Origin: Candidatus Eisenbacteria bacterium
Lineage (GTDB): Bacteria; Orphanbacterota; Orphanbacteria; Orphanbacterales; Orphanbacteraceae
Reading direction: 5' to 3'
DNA: 36,752 nucleotides
Assembly: GCA_016867715.1 (NCBI GenBank)
Contig: VGIW01000026.1
Span: 1-36,752 of the forward strand
Both the position numbers and the translations under genes were made by a program. Position 1 is the stretch's first letter. Each line of letters opens with the position of its first letter. The notes beneath the pieces are model-generated. The model did no database searches. It worked only from the letters and a program-made list of their open reading frames with translations, and was not told the origin of the DNA. Of the stretch, positions 12,110-18,846 are shown piece by piece.

Positions 12110-14851
12110 CTATCGGACCAGGACCATCTTCTTCGTGTCGGAGAAGGCGCCCGCCTCCATCCGATAGAAGTACACGCCGGATCCGGCCGCGACTCCCGAC
12201 TCGTTCTTCCCGTCCCAAACCGCCTGGTGCGCGCCCGCCGGCATCGTACGATCGACGAGATCCCTCACGAGCCTCCCCGACGTCGAGTAGATTCGAATCT
12301 TCACGCGCTCCTCGGCCGGGAGCGTGAAGCGGATCGTCGTCGCCGGGTTGAACGGGTTCGGGCGGTTCTGCGCGAGCTCATACACCAGACGCGGCGCCTC
12401 GTCCCCGAGGCCGGTCGGGTTGTACGGCTCGCCGAAGAAGCTCGAGAGGATGGTCTCGACGTTCGCGCGGAGATGCGCGTGGTTCATCCGGTACGGACGG
12501 CCGCTCAGGAAGGCCAGCTTGGCGCCGTTCGGCCGGTGAGTCCCTCCGGCCGCTGGGTTCCGCCACGCGCCGCTCCCCTGAACCCCCACCGCCGAGTTCG
12601 ACGTGAAGAGAAGCTCCGTTTCACCGCTCGCGAACACTGTGTCAAAGAGCGCATTGAACGACTGCGAGGCGGTAAAGCTCTGGTTCACGAGACCCGGATG
12701 GCGCGACACGAAGTTCGTGAGGGTGTTCTCCACGTCCCCGGTCCACGTCACCCCGAGATACTCGGCAAGCGCGCTGTAGAGGAAGTCTTGTCCCATCCGC
12801 GAGAGGAAGAGAACGTTCCCTCCCGCCCGGAGATAGTCGAGCACCGAGGTCGAGAGCCACTTCTCGAGATCGCCGTTGTAGTTGTTCCCCACCCAAACGA
12901 CAGCAGAGAACTGTTTCAGCGTGTCGGAGGGGACCGCCTTGTTCGTCCCGAGCGGCGCGGGGAGCGTCGAGGGATAGCCCCCCGTCGGCGCCTGGAAGAG
13001 ATCCCAGAAGGAGATCGGATGGCTCCCCCAGAAGACGCTGTCCTCGTACGCGGTGCGGATCTCGCTCCCGTAGTTCGTCCAGTCCACGCCGTTCACCACA
13101 AGGATCCCGCGCTCGAAGGTCGGGTTCACGACCGGTTCCTGGATCGCCTTGAGGATCCAGCCCCCCTGGGCTCTGTCGAGCCGGATGTCGATCGGGTCCT
13201 TGTTCACTTGAAGGATGAAGGTCTGACTCGCGAGCGTGTTCTGAACGACGATCGTCGTGTCCCCGGACGCGAACTGGACCCACACGTCGATCGGCATCTT
13301 GAAGACCGTGTTCGTCTGCTTTTGGTCGATCCGGAGCGCGATCTCCCAGCCGCCGCCCGAGGGTTGGTCGGACCAGGAGTATGTGTAGATCGGGTAGTAC
13401 TCCTCGTAGATCCACTGGTGGAAGAAATCCTGAAGGTCCATTCCCGAGATCGTCTCCGAGACCGTCCGGAAGTCCTCGGTCGTCGCGTTTCCGTAGAGGG
13501 TCGGGGCGTATTCGCGCCAAGCCCGCGTGATGTCGAAGAAGGTCGCGTCCCCGACCACGTGCCGGAGCATGTGAAGAACCCAGTTCGCCTTGTTGTACGA
13601 AAGATCGACGTTCAGGATCGACGAGAAGTCTGTCGGGTCCTGGACGTAGATCGTCCCGGGCCCGAAATACTTCGTGTTCCTCATGTCGATGCGGTACTGG
13701 CCGATTCCGTATTTGTACTCGCTCCAGAGCGCTTCCGAGTAGGTGGCGAACCCCTCGTTCAGCCAGATGTGATGCCAGGTCGCCGGCGTGATCATGTCTC
13801 CCCACCACTGGTGGGCGAGCTCGTGCGCCACGACGTATTCGTTCCAGAAGCCCATGCTCGAGCAGGTCTGGTGCTCCATCGCGCCACCCCAGAGAAACTC
13901 CGCATGGCCATACTTTTCATCGATAAATGGATATTCGCCGTAGATCGTCTTGAAGAAGCTCATGATGGCCGGCGTCTCGCTGACGACCGCGTTCACCGAC
14001 GAGTAGTGGCTCGGAAAGACGAAGTTCTGAATCTCCATCGAGTCGGTCGGGCCGTAGCGGTACCACTTGGAGAAGACCGTGTAGGGATGCGCGGCGAGCG
14101 AGACGAGATAGGTGGAAATCGGGTACCTCTCGTGCCACCAGTACGTCTTCTTCCCCGGCGCGCTCGTGCTGTCGACCTCGACGAGGACTCCGTTGGATGC
14201 GACGATGAGGTTCGAAGGAACGGTGACCCTTATTTCGGCGGAGTCCGCCTTGTCGCCGACCACGTCCTTGCACGGCCACCAAGAGCGAGCCCCGAACGGC
14301 TCGCTCAGGCTCCAGATCATCGGGCTCCCCTCGAACGTGTCGAAACCGAACGCCCCCCAGCTCGGGTCGGGCGTCCCGTGGTAGTCCACGACGACGGTGA
14401 AGACCTCGCCCGGAGCGTAGGTCGCGCCCAGGTCGATCGTGAGGAGGTCGTTCGCGTGCACGAAGGCGGCCGGGTTCCCGTCCACGGTGACGGCATCCAC
14501 CGTCATGTTGTCGAGGAGGTCGAGATCGATCTCGTCGATCGAAACCCCGACCGGCTTCGCGTCGGTCCGGACCGAACCGGTCACGACCGAAGTCGTCGGA
14601 TCGAGGTCCAGATCGAGATCATAGTAGGTGACGTCGAACTGCTCCTGAGTCCGCGTCATCTTTCCCATCGCGCGGAAGAGCCTCTCGAAGGCCTTCGCCT
14701 TCCGTTCCGCCTCGATCGGGCCCGCGAAGACGCGTGGGATTCCCTCGTCTTCGTCCTGCGCGGGCGCGGGCGGGGCGAGAACGAACAGTGCGGCGAGGGC
14801 GAGAACCGCTCCACAGAGGTGGCGCGAGAAGGTGCGCAAGGCCGGTTTCAT
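12110..14851 (-). CDS. Exported M1-family zinc aminopeptidase with amidotransferase-like and FlgD/T9SS sorting domains
   Basis: A 913-residue secreted metallopeptidase removing N-terminal residues from peptides. ATG 14851 follows AAGGAGAAACGG and starts a signal peptide ending APAQ (about 31). The N-terminal beta domain begins at FDVTYYDLDLDLDP. Catalytic features are complete: exopeptidase motif GAMEH (323-327), zinc motif HELAH (H343, E344, H347) and third ligand E366, in the M1 HEXXH-X18-E spacing. After the peptidase and a beta region comes an unusual segment, roughly residues 600-810 (ILVVNGVDWTNYGSEI..., FSAVVWVGNNY, LRAGGNVLFLSRMGQDFL), resembling a class I glutamine amidotransferase or ThuA-type flavodoxin-like fold. 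The end is NRPNPFNPATTIRFTL and a FlgD module closing VYFYRM...KMVLVR. A near-consensus promoter lies directly upstream. It probably acts on extracellular protein. Confidence 0.93.
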   Translation of the reverse strand: MKPALRTFSRHLCGAVLALAALFVLAPPAPAQDEDEGIPRVFAGPIEAERKAKAFERLFRAMGKMTRTQEQFDVTYYDLDLDLDPTTSVVTGSVRTDAKPVGVSIDEIDLDLLDNMTVDAVTVDGNPAAFVHANDLLTIDLGATYAPGEVFTVVVDYHGTPDPSWGAFGFDTFEGSPMIWSLSEPFGARSWWPCKDVVGDKADSAEIRVTVPSNLIVASNGVLVEVDSTSAPGKKTYWWHERYPISTYLVSLAAHPYTVFSKWYRYGPTDSMEIQNFVFPSHYSSVNAVVSETPAIMSFFKTIYGEYPFIDEKYGHAEFLWGGAMEHQTCSSMGFWNEYVVAHELAHQWWGDMITPATWHHIWLNEGFATYSEALWSEYKYGIGQYRIDMRNTKYFGPGTIYVQDPTDFSSILNVDLSYNKANWVLHMLRHVVGDATFFDITRAWREYAPTLYGNATTEDFRTVSETISGMDLQDFFHQWIYEEYYPIYTYSWSDQPSGGGWEIALRIDQKQTNTVFKMPIDVWVQFASGDTTIVVQNTLASQTFILQVNKDPIDIRLDRAQGGWILKAIQEPVVNPTFERGILVVNGVDWTNYGSEIRTAYEDSVFWGSHPISFWDLFQAPTGGYPSTLPAPLGTNKAVPSDTLKQFSAVVWVGNNYNGDLEKWLSTSVLDYLRAGGNVLFLSRMGQDFLYSALAEYLGVTWTGDVENTLTNFVSRHPGLVNQSFTASQSFNALFDTVFASGETELLFTSNSAVGVQGSGAWRNPAAGGTHRPNGAKLAFLSGRPYRMNHAHLRANVETILSSFFGEPYNPTGLGDEAPRLVYELAQNRPNPFNPATTIRFTLPAEERVKIRIYSTSGRLVRDLVDRTMPAGAHQAVWDGKNESGVAAGSGVYFYRMEAGAFSDTKKMVLVR

Positions 14852-14915
14852 CCGTTTCTCCTTCTGTCTGTCCGAGCAATTGTTGAAACGCCGGGAGAGC
14901 GGGGAGTCGCAGCTG

Positions 14916-14944
14916 ATTATAGACCCGAACTCGCTGTCCGTCAA
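14916..14944 (-). promoter_or_regulatory. Near-consensus sigma-70 promoter for the M1 aminopeptidase gene
   Basis: On the minus strand TTGACG (14944-14939), a 17-base spacer and TATAAT (14921-14916). Transcription should start near 14909, giving a leader of about 58 bases to ATG 14851. The -35 lies five bases beyond the stop codon of the deiminase gene, so the aminopeptidase can be transcribed independently of it. Confidence 0.75.
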
Positions 14945-14948
14945 GGGG

Positions 14949-16703
14949 TTACCGGACGAGAACCGCCGGGCGCGCGTAGGAGATCCCCGCGGCGCGGAGG
15001 CGATAGACGTACACCCCCGAGGGGACCTCGCGTCCCGCCTCGTCCGTCCCGTCCCAGACGACCTCGTGCGCTCCGGCCGCGCGCTCCCCCTCGACGAGGC
15101 GCCGCACGAGCCTTCCTCTCGCGTCGAACACGAAGAGCTCGACCCGCTCCGGATACTTGAGATCAAAACGGAACACGGTGGAAGGATTGAACGGGTTCGG
15201 GGCATTGGGATGGAGACGGGCCGGCGCGTCCGGCGCCCCCGCGAGAACCTCCGTGTCGATGCCCGCGCGGATCGGGAACGTGTACCAGGCGGCCGGCTCG
15301 GTGCGCGGCATTCCCTCCTCGCGCCCGCTGTTGTCCTCCGCGTGAATGAAGTAGTCGACGGTCGTCGACTCCGGAGGGCTCGGGATCTCCCCCTCGTAGA
15401 GATCGCCGCCGGCCGCGCTCATCGGAACGGTCTCCCAAGACTCCCCGGCGAACCGGTAGGAGAGATCGACCAGGCTGATCCCCGTTTCGCTTCGATCGTC
15501 CACGAACGCGGTCACAGACACGGGACCGGTCTGGACCCCCTCGATCGGGACGTGCGAGACGCGGAGCATCCCACGGTCCGCGACCCCCATCGCGCGGCAG
15601 TGAAGCGCGTCGTCGGTGAGGAAGCCGCTGTAGGAATAACCCGCGACCGTGTAGCCCGGAGCCGCGGCGCGGTACGCATTGATCGCCTGGTTGTCGTAGG
15701 TCGAGTTCCCGAAGAACGGGACGTAGATCTTCCTGTTCAGAATGAGCGAGTTCGTGTAAGCCGCCGGTTCGCTTCCCAGGTTGTAGCAGTACACCCGATG
15801 CACGTTGTAGTTCCGCCCGGTGGACGCTTGCAGAGAGGCGATCAGCGTCGCGCGCTGCTCGAGAGCGGCGTACGTGTAGTGGCTCGTCCAGACCTGCTTG
15901 ATGAGAACGTTCTCCTCGTCGAGGAATTTCGCCCATGTGTCGATGTGGTGGATGCCGCCCGATGAGATGTCGTCCACGACATAGTATGTGGCGATCCCGA
16001 GGTAGTCCTCCATCAGCTGGTCGACCTGGGCGGGGGTCATTCCGTGATAGCTCATCGCCTCGTCATAGACGAGATCGGTCGACATGCTCGTGTGCTCGCC
16101 GTCCGTCATGTAGTTTCCGCCGGTGTGCACCATCCCGTGGTAGTAGACTGGGATGCCCTGCTGCGCGCCGAAGAGGCCGTTGATCGCGTCGTCCTGCGGG
16201 CGCGGTCTGTTGTACTTGTGGTCGATGAGCCCGATGTCGCCGTACCCGTCGAAAACCCACCAAGGCCCGTAGTCGCGGGTCCAGATCGAGTTGCTCGCCG
16301 CGATGAGCCACTGGACGCGGCTCGTATCGACCCCGTTCGCCACAAAGTTGCTCACGGCGCTCGAGTAGGAGCTCGAGCTCACGATGACGTGAAGGATCAC
16401 GTCGTCGTCGAAGTCGCGAAGGAGGTTGTAGGGAAGCCCGAGCGGATAGCGGATCAGAACGCCCGTAGACGGTTCCCACTCGGCGCAGTTTCGAATCGGC
16501 GCGAGCGGCGGCGGGTCGGCGCGGAAGCGCAAGGGGACGAGCTTCCATTCCTCAAGAAGGAGAAGCTCATCCTCGGTCGGGGCGCGCGGGAGAAGCTCCT
16601 CGAGCCCGTCGACATCCCATTCAGCCGGAATGGGCGCAGGGAGGAGAGCGAGCGAGAGAACGGCGGCTAGAATCCAGGTGCGAAGCCGAAAGTCCGACAT
16701 CAT
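14949..16703 (-). CDS. Exported peptidylarginine/agmatine deiminase (PAD_porph family) with FlgD/T9SS sorting domain
   Basis: Hydrolyses a guanidino group, giving citrulline (from peptidyl-arginine) or carbamoylputrescine (from agmatine), plus ammonia. It has 584 residues from ATG 16703, after GAGAGGGG, with a signal peptide (RTWILAAVLSLALLPAPIPA). The catalytic set of Porphyromonas gingivalis PPAD (Asp130, His236, Asp238, Asn297, Cys351) maps with near-identical spacing to Asp144 (WTRDYGPW), His253 and Asp255 (HHIDTW), Asn318 and Cys369 (LHCRAMGV). An Ig-like domain follows (about 385-480: VSVTAFVDDRSETG, DYFIHAEDNSG), then NAPNPFNPSTVFRFDL and a FlgD-type sorting module. This domain order, catalytic-Ig-sorting, also matches PPAD. 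Extracellular location argues for protein or peptide arginine over the intracellular agmatine pathway, but substrate is inference. An extended -10 promoter lies upstream. Confidence 0.9.
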   Translation of the reverse strand: MMSDFRLRTWILAAVLSLALLPAPIPAEWDVDGLEELLPRAPTEDELLLLEEWKLVPLRFRADPPPLAPIRNCAEWEPSTGVLIRYPLGLPYNLLRDFDDDVILHVIVSSSSYSSAVSNFVANGVDTSRVQWLIAASNSIWTRDYGPWWVFDGYGDIGLIDHKYNRPRPQDDAINGLFGAQQGIPVYYHGMVHTGGNYMTDGEHTSMSTDLVYDEAMSYHGMTPAQVDQLMEDYLGIATYYVVDDISSGGIHHIDTWAKFLDEENVLIKQVWTSHYTYAALEQRATLIASLQASTGRNYNVHRVYCYNLGSEPAAYTNSLILNRKIYVPFFGNSTYDNQAINAYRAAAPGYTVAGYSYSGFLTDDALHCRAMGVADRGMLRVSHVPIEGVQTGPVSVTAFVDDRSETGISLVDLSYRFAGESWETVPMSAAGGDLYEGEIPSPPESTTVDYFIHAEDNSGREEGMPRTEPAAWYTFPIRAGIDTEVLAGAPDAPARLHPNAPNPFNPSTVFRFDLKYPERVELFVFDARGRLVRRLVEGERAAGAHEVVWDGTDEAGREVPSGVYVYRLRAAGISYARPAVLVR

Positions 16704-16761
16704 CGTACCCCTCTCGGTCCGGAAGACCCAGCGGTCGCGCATGTTTTGGGAGAGCATGTTG

Positions 16762-16772
16762 ATGATACCACA
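16762..16772 (-). promoter_or_regulatory. Extended -10 promoter of the deiminase gene
   Basis: The minus strand reads TGTGGTATCAT (extended -10 TGG + TATCAT), about 59 bases upstream of ATG 16703. No clear -35 is seen. It is nearly identical to the elements before the selenoprotein gene and the gene at 21004. Confidence 0.45.
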
Positions 16773-17000
16773 GAACAGGCTCCCAGACCATGCGCCGAAT
16801 CGCGCCGCGCGATCCGGGCTCTGCCGAGCCCGCCGGAACTGGAAACCCTCGAGGGGACTGGAGGGTCAAGGAATACGGTTCTTGGCCGATCCTCGGATGG
16901 GGTACGGACAGGCGCGGCGGGTGGGCCTGCCGACCGAACCGCGGCGGTCGGGCCGCCGAGTCGTGTTCCGGTACCCTCGGGCGATCGGAGGCGCGAAAAG

Positions 17001-17654
17001 ATGAGAATCGAGCGTTGGGCCGGTGTTCTCCTCCTCGTTCTTGCCGCAGCGGGGCCCTCCCGGGGGACCCTCGCGACGGAGCATCTCTCCTCGGACGCGG
17101 TGCTCTTGGCGATCCTCCCGGAGGTTTCCTTTGTGTGTGAAGGAAGAATCGGGGACCGCGAGGGGACGGCGACCTTCGAGCTCGACATCGGATCGTCGAC
17201 CTCGGCCCACTCGGAGACCGCCCAACACGGGTGGTCGAGCGGTCTCGAGGAGCCCTTCGAGGTCTCGTATCACCCGGCGACCGGGATCGTCACGTTCGCG
17301 CTCGGCGCCGCGATGCTGACCTACGCGCCCGATCTCCCCTTCACCGAGCTCTTCCTCCGGACGCGCGCGACGCTTCCGGGAACATCCGCGCGGCTCTTCG
17401 ATCTCTCGCTGAGCGGGGAGACGGTGAACGACGCCTCGGCGGCCGATGGAGACGCCTCGGGGATCGACATTCTCCGCATTCGGGGGGCCGATCTCGCGCG
17501 CGGGTTTGCGTTGACGGGGAAGGCGGTGTTCGAGTGGACCGGGACGGCGCCCTCGCAGTCGCGCCTCGCCCTTCAGATTCAGGCGGGCGAACCGCAGGCG
17601 ACGACCGAAACCGAACCGATCAGCTGGGGAGGCGTGAAGTCTCTCTTCCGCTAA
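17001..17654 (+). CDS. Secreted choice-of-anchor-type protein with SWGxxKxLFR C-terminus
   Basis: 217 residues from ATG 17001, with GGAG ten bases upstream and a signal peptide (RWAGVLLLVLAAAGPSRG). The mature protein looks all-beta: EGTATFELDIGSS, EEPFEVSYHPATGIVTFALG, AMLTYAPDLPFTELFLRTRAT, ARLFDLSLSGETVND, then DILRIRGADLARGFALTGKAVFEW. This is the pattern of the short 'choice-of-anchor' beta-sandwich domains of bacterial surface proteins. There is no FlgD-type sorting domain here; the protein ends ISWGGVKSLFR. This is close to the ending of the partial gene at the left edge and may be an alternative C-terminal tag. It is divergent from the deiminase gene and is followed by a cluster of palindromic repeats. 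No enzymatic motif. Confidence 0.7.
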   Translation: MRIERWAGVLLLVLAAAGPSRGTLATEHLSSDAVLLAILPEVSFVCEGRIGDREGTATFELDIGSSTSAHSETAQHGWSSGLEEPFEVSYHPATGIVTFALGAAMLTYAPDLPFTELFLRTRATLPGTSARLFDLSLSGETVNDASAADGDASGIDILRIRGADLARGFALTGKAVFEWTGTAPSQSRLALQIQAGEPQATTETEPISWGGVKSLFR

Positions 17655-17656
17655 TT

Positions 17657-17827
17657 CATTCTCGGTACCAGGTTCTCACGCTCCGTACCGGATTCTCTCG
17701 GGGGGCTCTGCACCCCGAGGTATCCGGTACGGACACCTCGCTTCCGCAGAGGTACCTGGTACCGACACCTCATTCTCGGTACCAGGTTCGCTCGGTGTCC
17801 GCACCGAGGTACCTGGTACCGACACCT
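17657..17827. repeat. Cluster of palindromic (REP-like) repeats
   Basis: Two units occur in alternation. Unit A, CATTCTCGGTACCAGGTTC, is exact at 17657-17675 and 17771-17789, with a degenerate copy at 17681-17695. Unit B, with core GGTACCTGGTACC followed by GACACCT, is exact over 22 bases at 17749-17770 and 17806-17827, with a variant at 17717-17738. Unit A is nearly the reverse complement of unit B, so each A-B pair folds into an imperfect hairpin and the tract could form three in a row. The last copy runs into the stop codon of korB (17828-17826). This looks like a dispersed REP-type element, perhaps spread by an IS200-like (RAYT) transposase that is not in the window. Confidence 0.7.
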
Positions 17828-18836
17828 ATTTGATCTCCCAGCACTCCCCGCCCCTCAAGAGCGCGTCGAGATCCACGGGACCTTTTTCTTCGCGCGCGCG
17901 GCGGATCTGTTCCTCGACCATCTCCTCGTAGGTCGGGCGCCGCACGCTCCGGAGGACCCCGAGCGCGACCGGAAAGCTCGGGGCATCCATGCGCGCGAGA
18001 TGGAACGCGATCCCCGGATCCGGCTCGTCCTCGCGGTGCACGAGAAGATCCTCTTCGCCGACGCCGTTTCCAAGCGTCACGACCTCGAGCGCCCCGTCCT
18101 TCCGGCGGATCCCCTTCTCCCGGTTCGCCCCGAAAACGATCGGCTCGCCGTCGACCAGATGGACGGCCCGGTCGTCCCCCTTCTCGACGGAATCGAACGC
18201 TCCGTCGTTGAAGATCACGCAGTTCTGATAGATCTCGACGAACGCCGTCCCCTCGTGCCGCGCCGCCCGTTCGAGGACCATCGCGAGATGCTTCGTGTCC
18301 GAATCGATCGTGCGCGCGACGAACGTCCCGTCCGCGGCGAGAGCGAAGCAGCACGGATGGACCGGGTAGTCGACCGATCCCATCGGGCTCGAGCGGGTCC
18401 GCTTCCCGAGCCCCGAGGTCGGGGAGTACTGCCCCTTCGTCAACCCGTAGATCCGGTTGTTGAAGAGGAGGATCTTGACGCCGAGGTTTCGTCGGATCGT
18501 GTGGAGCAGATGATTCCCGCCGATCGAGAGGCCGTCCCCGTCCCCAGTCGCGATCCAGACCGAAAGATCGGGATTCGCTGTCTTGATTCCGGTCGCAACG
18601 GTCGGCGCGCGCCCGTGGATCGTATGGAACCCGTACGTGTTCATGTAGTAGGGAAAGCGGCTCGAGCACCCGATGCCGGAGACGAAGACATACTTCTCGC
18701 GCGGGATGCCGATCGAGGGGAGCACCTTCTGGGTCTGGGCGAGGATCGAGTAGTCCCCGCAACCGGGGCACCACCGAACCTCCTGATCCGACACGAAATC
18801 CTTGCGGGAGAGAGCCGCCGAACGTTCTTCGCTCAT
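17826..18836 (-). CDS. korB: 2-oxoacid:ferredoxin oxidoreductase, beta subunit
   Basis: The thiamine-pyrophosphate subunit of an oxidoreductase that decarboxylates a 2-oxoacid (2-oxoglutarate or similar) to an acyl-CoA and reduces ferredoxin. The 336-residue protein has CPGCGDY (Cys23, Cys26) and GIGCSSRFPYY (Cys57), cysteines typical of the single [4Fe-4S] cluster in KorB-type subunits. It also has the TPP/Mg motif GDGDGLSIGGNH (98-109). The C-terminal tail (VLRSVRRPTYEEMVEEQI) is the usual one for this family. It follows korA on the minus strand after a ten-base gap. The stop codon falls in a copy of a palindromic repeat, so an insertion may have reset the last residues. No separate delta ferredoxin subunit is seen, as expected for the two-subunit type. 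Confidence 0.93.
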   Translation of the reverse strand: MSEERSAALSRKDFVSDQEVRWCPGCGDYSILAQTQKVLPSIGIPREKYVFVSGIGCSSRFPYYMNTYGFHTIHGRAPTVATGIKTANPDLSVWIATGDGDGLSIGGNHLLHTIRRNLGVKILLFNNRIYGLTKGQYSPTSGLGKRTRSSPMGSVDYPVHPCCFALAADGTFVARTIDSDTKHLAMVLERAARHEGTAFVEIYQNCVIFNDGAFDSVEKGDDRAVHLVDGEPIVFGANREKGIRRKDGALEVVTLGNGVGEEDLLVHREDEPDPGIAFHLARMDAPSFPVALGVLRSVRRPTYEEMVEEQIRRAREEKGPVDLDALLRGGECWEIK

Positions 18837-18846
18837 CGGTTGATCC

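Noticed and set aside
11882-15160. A very long open frame on the plus strand opposite the aminopeptidase gene
   Set aside because: It is arginine/aspartate-rich, has no recognisable domain and mirrors the codon bias of the minus-strand genes; such shadows are common in GC-rich DNA.
14852-15205. Upstream extension of the M1 aminopeptidase start to 15205
   Set aside because: The extension overlaps the deiminase gene, reads as low-complexity and has no shine-dalgarno; ATG 14851 has both signal peptide and AAGGAG.
17657-17827. The repeat cluster as a CRISPR array
   Set aside because: Units are unevenly spaced, of two types, self-complementary, without unique spacers, and no cas gene is near.
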